From: Anditalea sp035461405
GTDB lineage: Bacteria > Bacteroidota > Bacteroidia > Cytophagales > Cyclobacteriaceae
Assembly (NCBI GenBank): GCA_035461405.1
Contig: DATHVH010000097.1
Coordinates: forward strand, 1 to 8,009
Direction of reading: 5' to 3'
Length of the DNA: 8,009 nt
Position 1 is the first letter of the stretch. Every line of letters starts with the position of its first letter. Below are positions 1 through 6,504 of this stretch, in pieces. A program made the translations under genes and the position numbers. The notes under the pieces are model-generated. The model was not told the origin of the DNA. It was given only the letters and a program-made list of their open reading frames with translations, and did not search any database.

Positions 1-1228
1 CAAGCAACATAAGCTCTTCCAAAGTTTAAAGTCTGTACGCCAGGAATGCGGGCAACTCACTACTAACTCCAAGACGGATGAGGAAAAGCTTCAAAAAATC
101 CAAACCGAATATGCGGCACAGCTATCAGCCATATCCTCCAAAAAAGCAGATCTCCAACATAAGGATTTTTGCGAACCCTATTTCAGCCAATCAAATGATG
201 AAATAGAGAACACCATTCAAAAGGTGCAGCAGGCCATCGAGCAGCTTGAGATCAAGATCCAGAGAAACAAAGATGCATTGGTCGAATCCAGAGGCAAGCA
301 GTCCACCAATTTGGCCAACCTGAATCAGTTCACCGAACTCCTCAAAGGCTGCGAGGACCGTCAGGTAAAATTAAAGGACAGCCTGAAAACCAAGATGCAG
401 GAGATGGGTTTTGAGCTTGAGCATGAACTGAAAGCCATCCTAGACCAAAAGCTGGATGTGACCCAACTGGAAAACAGCATCAGGGAATTTGAGCGGCAGT
501 GGGACATCACCAAGGATAGATTAGAGGCCCTGCAGCAAAACAAAGAGGTAAGCCAGTTTAAGGAGGAGATATTCCAGCAGTTGAGTAATGACCTCCAAAC
601 GGCTAAAACTGCTCTACAAAATATCAAAAGTCAGCTGGCCCTTATCCAAAACCAGATGGAAACCACCCAGCAAAAGCTGGAGGAAAAGGCCAAACTCAAT
701 AAGAATTTGGATGCGGTAGAAAAACGGGAGAGCAACCTGAGAGAATTGGACAGGTTATTTCAAGGTAGCGGTTTTGTTAAATACGTCAGCAGCATCTATT
801 TAAAAGATTTGAGCCACTCCGCCAATCTGCGATTTATGAAGCTGACCAAAAACAACCTTAGTATGGAGATCGACAGTGAAAACACCTTCTGGGTACTGGA
901 CCACCTGAATGGTGGAAAAAAGCGACTCCTAAAAACCCTTTCGGGGGGCCAGACATTCCAGGCATCTTTATGTCTTGCATTAGCACTAGCAGAAAAAGTA
1001 AAATCTCTAAACCGTGCCGATCAAAGCTTTTTCTTCCTGGATGAGGGTTTCGGTTCGCTGGACAAAAATTCCCTGAGGGTGGTCTTCGAAACGCTCAAAT
1101 CCCTCCGCCACGAAAACCGCATCGTCGGCATCATCTCCCATGTGGAAGAGCTCCAGCAGGAGATCGGCGTATATGCCAAAGTGGAGCTGGATGGTGAGAA
1201 AGGAAGTGTGGTGAGGTATTCTTATTAG
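1..1228 (+). CDS. sbcC: SbcC/Rad50-type exonuclease ATPase, C-terminal part (5' partial)
   Basis: SbcC is the ATPase subunit of the SbcCD nuclease, which opens and trims hairpins and protein-blocked DNA ends in the cytoplasm. The frame is open from base 2, giving 408 visible residues; a GTG at 224 is internal and not the real start. Visible residues 1 to about 250 are rich in Q, K, E and L with coiled-coil character, matching the descending arm of the SMC-like coiled coil. The ATPase C-lobe follows: signature motif TLSGGQ at visible residues 312-317, Walker B FFFLDEGFGSLD with the D/E pair at 347-348 and the D-loop just after, and the switch histidine in IISHVEEL at 380. The Walker A lobe and the CxxC zinc hook are not seen and should lie left of the window; families of this type run to about 1000 residues. 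An sbcD nuclease partner would be expected upstream. The assignment to SbcC rather than another Rad50-like ATPase is confident but rests on the C-lobe only. Confidence 0.93.
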   Translation, partial: KQHKLFQSLKSVRQECGQLTTNSKTDEEKLQKIQTEYAAQLSAISSKKADLQHKDFCEPYFSQSNDEIENTIQKVQQAIEQLEIKIQRNKDALVESRGKQSTNLANLNQFTELLKGCEDRQVKLKDSLKTKMQEMGFELEHELKAILDQKLDVTQLENSIREFERQWDITKDRLEALQQNKEVSQFKEEIFQQLSNDLQTAKTALQNIKSQLALIQNQMETTQQKLEEKAKLNKNLDAVEKRESNLRELDRLFQGSGFVKYVSSIYLKDLSHSANLRFMKLTKNNLSMEIDSENTFWVLDHLNGGKKRLLKTLSGGQTFQASLCLALALAEKVKSLNRADQSFFFLDEGFGSLDKNSLRVVFETLKSLRHENRIVGIISHVEELQQEIGVYAKVELDGEKGSVVRYSY

Positions 1229-1265
1229 GATGTTGGATGACCAATGACTGATATCGGGTTGTCTT

Positions 1266-1350
1266 AAGGCTGTGTCTTAGGCCATCTAATCATGAGCCTG
1301 TGCCTCAAATCAATTCTGTTTCGTGAGGCACAGCCTCATCTATAATCATG
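1266..1350. repeat. Intergenic inverted and direct repeat cluster
   Basis: A 16-base arm at 1292-1307 (ATGAGCCTGTGCCTCA) is matched in inverse orientation at 1324-1339 (TGAGGCACAGCCTCAT) with one mismatch and a 16-base loop. A weaker direct relative of the left arm lies at 1266-1279 (AAGGCTGTGTCTTA, 11 of 14 against GAGGCTGTGCCTCA). A direct repeat flanks the hairpin: CATCTAATCATG at 1283-1294 and CATCTATAATCATG at 1337-1350. No T-run follows on the plus strand, so a simple intrinsic terminator for the SbcC gene is not well supported, although the hairpin could still stop or protect that transcript. A copy of a dispersed intergenic repeat is the likeliest reading. Confidence 0.6.
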
Positions 1351-1441
1351 CACCAGCCAGAGCTTTGGCACACCTGCAGGTAGGTACAATGTATTTCCTT
1401 ATGATTTTGAAATTATTAACCCAAATCCTTAAGTTCATTAT

Positions 1442-1641
1442 ATGCAATCAATTATATAATTCCAAAAAATACTGATGAACTGAAATTTTTTCAGGACTTA
1501 CTTAATAAACTTGGCGTGGACTCCATAACGCTTTCTCAAAAAAACATGGAAGACTTGGGACTAACTTTCCTAATGAAAGATACAAATCGCCAAGAAAGGG
1601 TTTACGAAGTTGACGTAATCAAGAAACTCAATGAAAGTTGA
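1442..1641 (+). pseudogene. Decayed type II antitoxin gene
   Basis: A plausible start ATG at 1442 (M-Q-S-I-I) reaches TAA at 1457. The next frame continues without a stop from 1459 as I-P-K-N-T-D-E-L-K-F-F-Q-D-L-L-N-K-L-G and ends at TGA 1639-1641. Joining the two frames needs one indel near 1453-1459. The reconstructed product of about 66 residues has the look of small Bacteroidota antitoxins paired with RelE/ParE-type toxins: an N-terminal 'IPxNxxELxFFxxLLxKLG' helix, then a short C-terminal helix (D-L-G-L to V-I-K-K-L-N-E-S). This resemblance comes from my memory of such proteins, not from a search. Its last 11 bases overlap the start of the toxin remnant, the usual coupling of such pairs. 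An internal ATG at 1546 could still give about 31 residues, but expression is doubtful. A sequencing error is the alternative to true decay. Confidence 0.6.
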
Positions 1642-1746
1642 ATTTTTAAAGAAATTTATAAAGGACATAGATAATTATCCAAACCTAAGGATAAGGAAAC
1701 TCCTATTAAAATTATTGGAGATATAAAAGCTGCAGATTCTTTTTAG
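1631..1746 (+). pseudogene. Decayed RelE/ParE-like toxin gene, frameshifted and truncated
   Basis: The ATG at 1631 opens M-K-V-E-F-L-K-K-F-I-K-D-I-D-N-Y and continues to a stop at 1724-1726 after 31 codons. The beginning closely resembles RelE/ParE-superfamily toxins (mRNA interferases or gyrase poisons), which usually run to 85-100 residues. One base appears lost around 1709-1711: in the neighbouring frame I-I-G-D-I-K-A-A-D-S-F follows and stops at TAG 1744-1746. A further one-base slip there would read L-G-I-P, which fits the 'AADSxxxIP' region I recall in intact relatives. The rest of the toxin, including the conserved 'YRIRIGDYRIG'-like core, is not recognisable before the convergent esterase gene ends at 1778. 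The gene is therefore almost certainly inactive. It overlaps the antitoxin remnant by 11 bases. Confidence 0.65.
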
Positions 1747-1777
1747 GAATTCCGTATATCTTTAATCACTTTGTAAT

Positions 1778-2458
1778 TTATAATATCGGAAAAAGATGTT
1801 CCCACACCGTTTCTGCCACAATCTTGTGTCCTTCCTCAGTTGGGTGAATTCCGTCAGGTAGGTTCAAAGATGCATCTCCACCAACACCTTCCAATAGAAA
1901 GGGAATTAGCACCAGATCATGTTCATCAGCTATATCCACATACATTCTCCGAAAATTATCGGCATATTCTCTTCCCATATTTGGGGGTATCTGCATCCCA
2001 GCTAACACTATTTCAGTATCAGGGTATCGGCTCTGCACCAGTTCTACCATCATCTCAAGGTTTTTACGGGTTTCCTCCACTGCTATCCCTCTTAAACCAT
2101 CATTCCCACCCAATTCCAAAATAAAAATGTCCGGCTGCTCTTCTAAAAACCAATCTAGCCTATTCAAACCGCTGGCAGTTGTTTCACCACTTAGCCCCCC
2201 GTTGATCACCCTATAGTCCAGGCCTAGGCTGTCGATTTTCTGTTGTATCAATCCAGGAAATGCATCTTCCGGCTCTATGCCATATCCTGCAGTAAGGCTA
2301 TTTCCAAAGAAGAGAATTGTTTTTGGCTCATCAGCCGGGATGGCATCCTGCTCTCTGACTACCTCGACTTCATCTGTATTCTGCTCATTTGATGAACAGG
2401 AAAATCCCAAAAGGACAAATAATAGTAATGCTAGAAAATTAAAATTGCTGGTTTTCAT
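1778..2458 (-). CDS. tesA: GDSL/SGNH-family esterase, TesA-like, predicted lipoprotein
   Basis: A 226-residue SGNH hydrolase expected to cleave ester or thioester bonds of acyl chains, lysophospholipids or aryl esters. The N-terminus (residues 1-21) is a signal with hydrophobic core F-L-A-L-L-L-F-V-L-L followed by G-F-S-C; Cys21 fits a relaxed Bacteroidota lipobox, so the mature protein is probably lipid-anchored. An acidic linker (about 22-45) precedes the catalytic domain. Block I is FFGNSLTAGYG with the nucleophile Ser54; block II is GGLSGETT with the oxyanion Gly at 87/88; block III is GGND with Asn119; block V is LPDGIHP with catalytic Asp202 and His205. All expected catalytic residues are present. 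The start codon at 2458 has no Shine-Dalgarno but gives a complete signal peptide. The gene is divergent from the ABC transporter pair at 2737, as tesA is from ybbA-ybbP in E. coli, which supports the TesA assignment over a generic arylesterase. Substrate is not predictable from sequence. Confidence 0.9.
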   Translation of the reverse strand: MKTSNFNFLALLLFVLLGFSCSSNEQNTDEVEVVREQDAIPADEPKTILFFGNSLTAGYGIEPEDAFPGLIQQKIDSLGLDYRVINGGLSGETTASGLNRLDWFLEEQPDIFILELGGNDGLRGIAVEETRKNLEMMVELVQSRYPDTEIVLAGMQIPPNMGREYADNFRRMYVDIADEHDLVLIPFLLEGVGGDASLNLPDGIHPTEEGHKIVAETVWEHLFPIL

Positions 2459-2736
2459 TTGTAAATACTTGTTTTTAAAATGATCAAATGGAATCGCACA
2501 TATTGGACAGTCTTACAGTGTCACAATTTATTTATGCCTGACTGCCGTAAGGCAGGCTCGATTTCATGCTACGGTATATAATGATATAATATGTAAATAT
2601 GGTGACGCTTTAACATTAAAAGAACACTTCCATCAAAGATGTTTTTTGATTTTGCCAAAAGAGCGTACTTTTAAACAAACGTTTATCGTGCCAGTTACGT
2701 TTAGCTTTAAATTAGATCTATACTTATTATTTCATC
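2459..2736. promoter_or_regulatory. Divergent promoter region between esterase and ABC operon
   Basis: These 278 bases must carry the promoters of both the minus-strand esterase and the plus-strand transporter operon. Bacteroidota promoters typically show TAnnTTTG near -7 and TTG near -33. The best plus-strand match is TAGCTTTA at 2702-2709, one base off, which would give a leader of roughly 20 bases; no clear TTG lies upstream. For the esterase, the minus strand carries TCCATTTG about 35 bases before the ATG, also one base off and also without a clear -33 box. Neither gene start has a Shine-Dalgarno. The stretch 2574-2600 is very AT-rich. The boxes are weak, so their exact positions are speculative. 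Confidence 0.4.
2536..2557. repeat. Short palindrome in the divergent intergenic region
   Basis: CTGCC (2542-2546) pairs with GGCAG (2551-2555) across a GTAA loop. The outer GC bases at 2536-2537 and 2556-2557 can extend the stem across a CTGA bulge. It is a GC-rich hairpin in an otherwise AT-rich spacer. It could be an operator, the end of a leader transcript, or a copy of a dispersed CTGCC/GGCAG palindrome; there is no T-run to make it a clear terminator. Confidence 0.45.
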
Positions 2737-3414
2737 ATGAATATCCTTTCTGTAGAAAACGTCACCAAAACTTACCAAAGCGGCTCCCGAAAATTGACAG
2801 TCCTGGATAATGTAAACTTCACCATAGAAGAAGGTGAAAGTGTAGCCATAGTAGGCCCCTCCGGAAGCGGCAAAACCACGCTGCTGGGATTATGTGCAGG
2901 ATTGGACTATGCTACATCAGGAAGTGTTATACTAAATGGGCATGCCCTGGAAACCTTATCAGAAGATCAGAGGGCTGCAGTCAGGAATAAAGAAGTTGGT
3001 TTTATTTTTCAAAATTTCCAATTGCTACCTACTCTGACGGCATTGGAAAATGTGATGGTGCCTTTGGAACTCAAAAAGAGAAAGGATGCTAAATCTAAGG
3101 CGGAGGAATTACTCAAATTGGTTGGTCTGGCTGACCGAGCCACCCACTACCCCACTCAACTTTCAGGGGGAGAGCAGCAGCGGGTTTCCATAGCAAGGGC
3201 CTTTGCCAATGAACCCAAGATATTATTTGCAGATGAACCTACGGGAAATCTGGATACGGAGACAGGTACCATCATAGAAGATATGATCTTCGACCTTAAC
3301 AAACAGAATGGGACTACCCTTGTATTGGTAACTCACGATCCTGAGCTGGCGAAGAAAACCAATAAGATTATTCAAATCAAAGGGGGCGTTATTCAAGAGG
3401 GGCTATATGTATAA
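2737..3414 (+). CDS. ybbA: ABC transporter ATP-binding protein, YbbA/LolD type
   Basis: A 225-residue stand-alone nucleotide-binding subunit of the MacB/LolD/FtsE group, which powers FtsX-type permeases that act mechanically on membrane or periplasmic substrates. All motifs are intact: Walker A GPSGSGKT at residues 40-47, Q-loop FIFQN with Gln91, signature LSGGEQQR at 141-148, Walker B ILFADE at 161-166 with catalytic Glu166, D-loop GNLD at 169-172, and switch His199 in VTHD. The length is normal for the family. The start at 2737 has no strong ribosome site but begins right at the family's N-terminus. The stop overlaps the permease start by 8 bases, implying translational coupling. Together with the divergent TesA-like esterase and the downstream permease this matches E. 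coli ybbA. LolD would be the alternative, but the partner here is YbbP-like rather than LolC/E-like. Confidence 0.95.
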   Translation: MNILSVENVTKTYQSGSRKLTVLDNVNFTIEEGESVAIVGPSGSGKTTLLGLCAGLDYATSGSVILNGHALETLSEDQRAAVRNKEVGFIFQNFQLLPTLTALENVMVPLELKKRKDAKSKAEELLKLVGLADRATHYPTQLSGGEQQRVSIARAFANEPKILFADEPTGNLDTETGTIIEDMIFDLNKQNGTTLVLVTHDPELAKKTNKIIQIKGGVIQEGLYV

Positions 3415-5929
3415 TTTCTTATGGACCCTGAAGATGGCTTTCAGGGATTTTAGACAAAATAAATCCAAGCTCATCCTCTTTATTTCCTCTATAGTAATTG
3501 GAATAGCAGCGTTGGTAGGAATCAGTTCATTTGGTGATAACCTTAGCAAAGCTATAGACAACCAAGCCAAAGATCTGCTCGGGGCAGATTTGGTCCTAAG
3601 CAATAACCAACCACTTCCAGAAGATCTTTTTGTAGATACACTTGCACGGGGCAGAAGCAATGAAGTGAACTTTGCCTCTATGGTAGTATTTCCGGAATCT
3701 GGAGAAAGCAGGCTTACCCAGGTAAGAGCGCTGGAAGGGGATTTTCCTTTTTATGGAATATTAGAGACAGTCCCAGTAAGCGCAGAAAAAACTTTTAGAC
3801 AAGGTGGAAGAAAAGCTTTGGTAGAAAAAATTCTCATGGCGCAATTCAATGCAGAAGTAGGGGATTCGATTAAGGTCGGAGAACTTTCCTTCCTGATCGA
3901 AGGTGAATTGGATAAAGTCCCTGGTCAGACAGGTATTACCGCCACTGTAGCACCGGCAGTGTATATCCCTATGGAATATGCCGAAGCGACCGGTTTGATC
4001 CAAATAGGCTCCAGAATCAACTATGTATCCTATTATGCCCTAAACGAGGAGGTAGATGTAGAGAAGACTATAGAAGACCATAAAGAAAATTGGGAAGAGG
4101 ATAACATAAGGAGTGAAACGGTAGCATCCAGAAAAAGGTCCACAGGTCGCTCATTCGAAAACCTAAGTAGTTTTTTAAGTTTGGTTGCCTTTATTGCCCT
4201 ACTACTGGGGTCAGTAGGCGTAGCAAGTGCGGTGAATGTTTTTGTCAAAGAAAAAATGGCTTCAGTGGCTGTCTTGAGATGTCTTGGTGTATCTTCCAAA
4301 CTTACGTTTATGATATACCTTTCCCAGATCGTCATTATGGGCCTTATTGGATCATTGATAGGTGCTGGATTAGGTTCGTTATTGCAGATAGCACTGCCCA
4401 CAGTATTCAGTGATTTCCTGCCTGTGGATGTGTCTATGGATATTTCCTGGAAAGCAGTTTTGCTTGGCGTATTGACTGGCCTATTCATTTCTATTCTGTT
4501 CGCTTTGTTACCACTGTTGAAGATCAGGAAAGTTTCCCCTATGATGACGCTTAGGCCAGAATCAGGTGAAATGAAACTTACCCAGGATCCATTGAGATGG
4601 TTAGTTATATTTGCTATAGTGCTTTTCATCTTCTCCTTTAGCTTTTACCTTATGAGCGGGTGGAAAGAAGCCCTAGGCTTTACTGGGTTTGTCCTATTTG
4701 CTTTTGCTGCGCTGTGGCTGGTGGGCATGGGTATCATGTGGGCCATCCGCAGGTTTCTGCCGATTTCGCTTAACTATCCGCTGCGACAGTCGCTGGCCAA
4801 CCTATATCGTCCAAACAATCAGACCATTTCGCTTATTGCCACCATAGGATTGGGTACAGCGATGATCAGTACCTTATTCTTTGTTCAGAACCAACTATTG
4901 GCAGAGGCAAAATTTGCAGATAAAAAAGACCAGCCTAACATGCTCATGTTTGATATACAGACTCAGCAATTGGAAGCAGTAATGCGAAAAATACAGGACA
5001 AAGATTTCCCCATTATGCAGCAGGTGCCTATTGTAACTATGTCGCTGGCTGAAATTAATGGCATCACCAAAAAAGAAAACGAAGAATTGGATGAAGAAAT
5101 TAAAAGATCAAGATCTTTATACAACCGTGAGTTTCGGGTAACTTATCGGGATAGCCTTATCGCTTCAGAAAGGATGGTCAAAGGTACTTTACGTAAAGTT
5201 GAAAATCCCGGGGACAGCATTTTTGTAAGTTTTGATGAAGGATATGCGGCACGGACTGGAATCAATCTAGGTGACCAGATCGTCTTCAATGTACAGGGAA
5301 GACCGATCACCACCTATGTAGGCAGCTTTAGAGACATCAAATTCAATCAGGTATCGACCAATTTTCTGGTGCTCTTTCCGGAAAATGTCCTGGACAATGC
5401 TCCAAAGTTTCACGTAATCATGACCAAAACCCCTACCGATAGACAGGCTGCTAATCTTCAAGCAGAAGTGGTGCGGGCATTTCCGAATATTTCTGTCATC
5501 AACTTGGGCACCATCACCGAAACACTTGAGAATATTCTGGGAAAAATCAGTTTTGTAATTCAGTTTATGGCCTTGTTTAGCATAGTAACGGGATTTCTTG
5601 TACTCATCAGCTCCTTGATCATCAGCAAATATCAAAGGATGCGGGAAAGCATATTACTTAGGACCCTGGGTGCCAGCAGTGGAATAGTCAGCAGGATCAA
5701 TACTTTAGAGTATTTATTCTTAGGCAGTTTGGCCTCGATCAGTGGGATAGGTCTTTCCTTTATAGCTGCAGGATTATTGAGTGCATTTGTATTTAATATA
5801 CCCTTCCGCCCTGTTTGGGAAGAGGCGCTTATCGTCTATGTATGCATCACGGCCCTGACCGTACTCCTTGGCTGGCTCAATGGCCGTAAGATCATCCAGC
5901 AGCCGCCTATGGAGATTTTGAGGAGTTAG
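3407..5929 (+). CDS. ybbP: ABC transporter permease with two FtsX-like domains, YbbP type
   Basis: An 840-residue inner-membrane permease that would pair with the ATPase just upstream; E. coli YbbP is about 800 residues. A first membrane helix (about residues 20-42, K-L-I-L-F-I-S-S-I-V-I-G) is followed by a periplasmic domain to about 250, then helices near 256-282, 300-328 and 350-372. The end of the first FtsX unit is L-K-I-R-K-V-S-P-M-M-T-L-R. Two further helices (about 398-418 and 424-446) link to the second unit, which has a helix near 475-495, a second periplasmic domain (about 500-710) and helices near 715-740, 767-795 and 805-828. Ten membrane segments in two FtsX units is the YbbP architecture, distinct from the four-helix MacB, LolC/E and FtsX. 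The start ATG is preceded by AGAGGGG at suitable spacing, one of the few Shine-Dalgarno-like sites in the window, and overlaps the upstream gene by 8 bases. The likely role is extraction or handling of hydrophobic molecules with the TesA-like esterase; the substrate is unknown. Confidence 0.93.
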   Translation: MYNFLWTLKMAFRDFRQNKSKLILFISSIVIGIAALVGISSFGDNLSKAIDNQAKDLLGADLVLSNNQPLPEDLFVDTLARGRSNEVNFASMVVFPESGESRLTQVRALEGDFPFYGILETVPVSAEKTFRQGGRKALVEKILMAQFNAEVGDSIKVGELSFLIEGELDKVPGQTGITATVAPAVYIPMEYAEATGLIQIGSRINYVSYYALNEEVDVEKTIEDHKENWEEDNIRSETVASRKRSTGRSFENLSSFLSLVAFIALLLGSVGVASAVNVFVKEKMASVAVLRCLGVSSKLTFMIYLSQIVIMGLIGSLIGAGLGSLLQIALPTVFSDFLPVDVSMDISWKAVLLGVLTGLFISILFALLPLLKIRKVSPMMTLRPESGEMKLTQDPLRWLVIFAIVLFIFSFSFYLMSGWKEALGFTGFVLFAFAALWLVGMGIMWAIRRFLPISLNYPLRQSLANLYRPNNQTISLIATIGLGTAMISTLFFVQNQLLAEAKFADKKDQPNMLMFDIQTQQLEAVMRKIQDKDFPIMQQVPIVTMSLAEINGITKKENEELDEEIKRSRSLYNREFRVTYRDSLIASERMVKGTLRKVENPGDSIFVSFDEGYAARTGINLGDQIVFNVQGRPITTYVGSFRDIKFNQVSTNFLVLFPENVLDNAPKFHVIMTKTPTDRQAANLQAEVVRAFPNISVINLGTITETLENILGKISFVIQFMALFSIVTGFLVLISSLIISKYQRMRESILLRTLGASSGIVSRINTLEYLFLGSLASISGIGLSFIAAGLLSAFVFNIPFRPVWEEALIVYVCITALTVLLGWLNGRKIIQQPPMEILRS

Positions 5930-6009
5930 GTATGGGGTATATATAGAGGTTTAATTGCCACAAATGAACTAAAACACAAAGATAATTAAGCGAGTTTGAT
6001 TGCTGCCAC

Positions 6010-6033
6010 AAAGTCTCAAAGTCTCAAAGTTTC
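6010..6033. repeat. Three-copy 8-base tandem repeat
   Basis: AAAGTCTC occurs at 6010-6017 and 6018-6025, then AAAGTTTC at 6026-6033 with one change. It directly follows GCCACA at 6005-6010, so it is part of the longer GCCACAAAG-type phrase rather than an isolated microsatellite. Its period and lack of unique spacers rule out a CRISPR. Confidence 0.8.
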
Positions 6034-6099
6034 ATTCTGATCGACCCATTATGGTTATCCGCAATGTAATATTTACCATTAAACTTAAAAGATAATGTT

Positions 6100-6190
6100 C
6101 GACCACGAGAAGGGTCGTGGGGTAAGAATGACTCCTATTTCCATGGGTTAACACCCATGGCTATTATAGAGTTTGACCCTTATCAGGGTC
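6100..6190. repeat. Array of three consecutive hairpins, REP/BIME-like
   Basis: Hairpin A: CCACGA (6103-6108) pairs with TCGTGG (6115-6120), and alternatively CGACC (6100-6104) with GGTCG (6113-6117), so two folds compete. Hairpin B: CCATGGGT (6141-6148) and ACCCATGG (6153-6160) form a perfect 8-base stem with a TAAC loop. Hairpin C: GACCCT (6175-6180) and AGGGTC (6185-6190) form a 6-base stem with a TATC loop. The GACC/GGTC stems of A and C are related and bracket B. This resembles repetitive extragenic palindromes mobilised by REP-associated Y1 transposases; no transposase is in the window. Confidence 0.7.
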
Positions 6191-6297
6191 GTTTGAAGGG
6201 TAATAGGTAATGAAAAATCAGACACAATGCTTTATTGTAAGATGTATATAATAAGGCTACAAAAGCACAAATAATCATATAATTATTTATTGACCTT

Positions 6298-6348
6298 TCA
6301 CCCTACTTTTCTTCTTACCTCCCACTTTTCACTTCTTACTTTTTTTCT
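6298..6348. repeat. Pyrimidine-rich tract with degenerate heptamer period
   Basis: The plus strand is almost purely C/T over about 50 bases. Read on the minus strand it breaks into purine heptamers ending mostly in GT: AAGAAGT, GAAAAGT, GGGAGGT, AAGAAGA. This is a degenerate tandem repeat with a strong strand skew. It may be an old repeat relic or could form unusual DNA structure; no coding role is seen. Confidence 0.5.
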
Positions 6349-6459
6349 AAGCGCCTAGTGATTTTAGGCCTTCGTGACTTTATGGCTTTCTATTTACATA
6401 TATTTTCCTTTGTGTCTGAGTGGCTATTAAATTTACATTTTATAAGACCGGTTTTTTTG

Positions 6460-6488
6460 TTGGATAAATTAATTTTAAATTACCTTAT
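6460..6488 (+). promoter_or_regulatory. Weak candidate promoter for the amidohydrolase
   Basis: TTG at 6460-6462 and TACCTTAT at 6481-6488 are spaced 18 bases apart, similar to the Bacteroidota TTG / TAnnTTTG layout. The -7 box deviates in two conserved positions. Transcription would begin only about 10 bases before the ATG at 6505, giving a very short leader with no Shine-Dalgarno. Confidence 0.25.
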
Positions 6489-6504
6489 CCATACTCACAC
6501 CCTT

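Larger units (their letters stand above)
5956..6424. repeat. Inverted pair of degenerate GCCACAAAG-type repeats flanking the hairpins
   Basis: Plus-strand phrases TGCCACAAATGAACTAAAAC (from 5956) and TGCCACAAAGTCTCAAAG (from 6004) have minus-strand relatives at the other end of the spacer. The reverse complement of 6407-6424 is GCCACTCAGACACAAAGG, and that of about 6347-6386 reads GCCATAAAGTCACGAAGGCC and on to a C-A-C-T-A-G-G-like end. The copies share a GCCA-(C/T)-AAAG-T-C-(A/T)-C-(G/A)-AAG pattern and point inward from both sides of the hairpin array. I recall similar phrases in Bacteroidota intergenic DNA, but copy number here cannot be assessed from one window. Confidence 0.5.
5930..6504. 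other. Repeat-rich intergenic spacer, no gene seen
   Basis: No open frame here looks like a gene on either strand. From left to right the spacer holds two plus-strand GCCACAAA phrases (5956-5990, 6004-6033), a three-copy 8-base tandem repeat, three consecutive hairpins (6100-6190), an AT-rich stretch (6205-6290), a pyrimidine-rich tract (about 6298-6348), and minus-strand relatives of the GCCACAAA phrases (6347-6424). A weak promoter candidate for the amidohydrolase is at the right end. No classical intrinsic terminator directly follows the permease stop. Confidence 0.7.

Noticed and set aside
224..1228. GTG at 224 as the start of a separate 334-residue gene
   Set aside because: The same frame is open back to base 2 and reads as coiled-coil sequence, so the gene simply enters from the left edge.
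1292..1345. Intrinsic terminator for SbcC
   Set aside because: The stem is good but no T-run follows on the plus strand; kept only as a repeat.
1747..1800. Continuation of the toxin remnant into the esterase 3' end
   Set aside because: One more frame slip gives a readable frame, but past the I-P pair the resemblance is too weak to separate from chance, and from 1778 the DNA is the coding end of the esterase.
4033..4629. Minus-strand open frame of 198 codons
   Set aside because: It is a shadow of the permease gene, whose membrane helices are clear in the plus frame.
6004..6033. Possible CRISPR fragment
   Set aside because: The units are 8 bases, directly adjacent, with no spacers.
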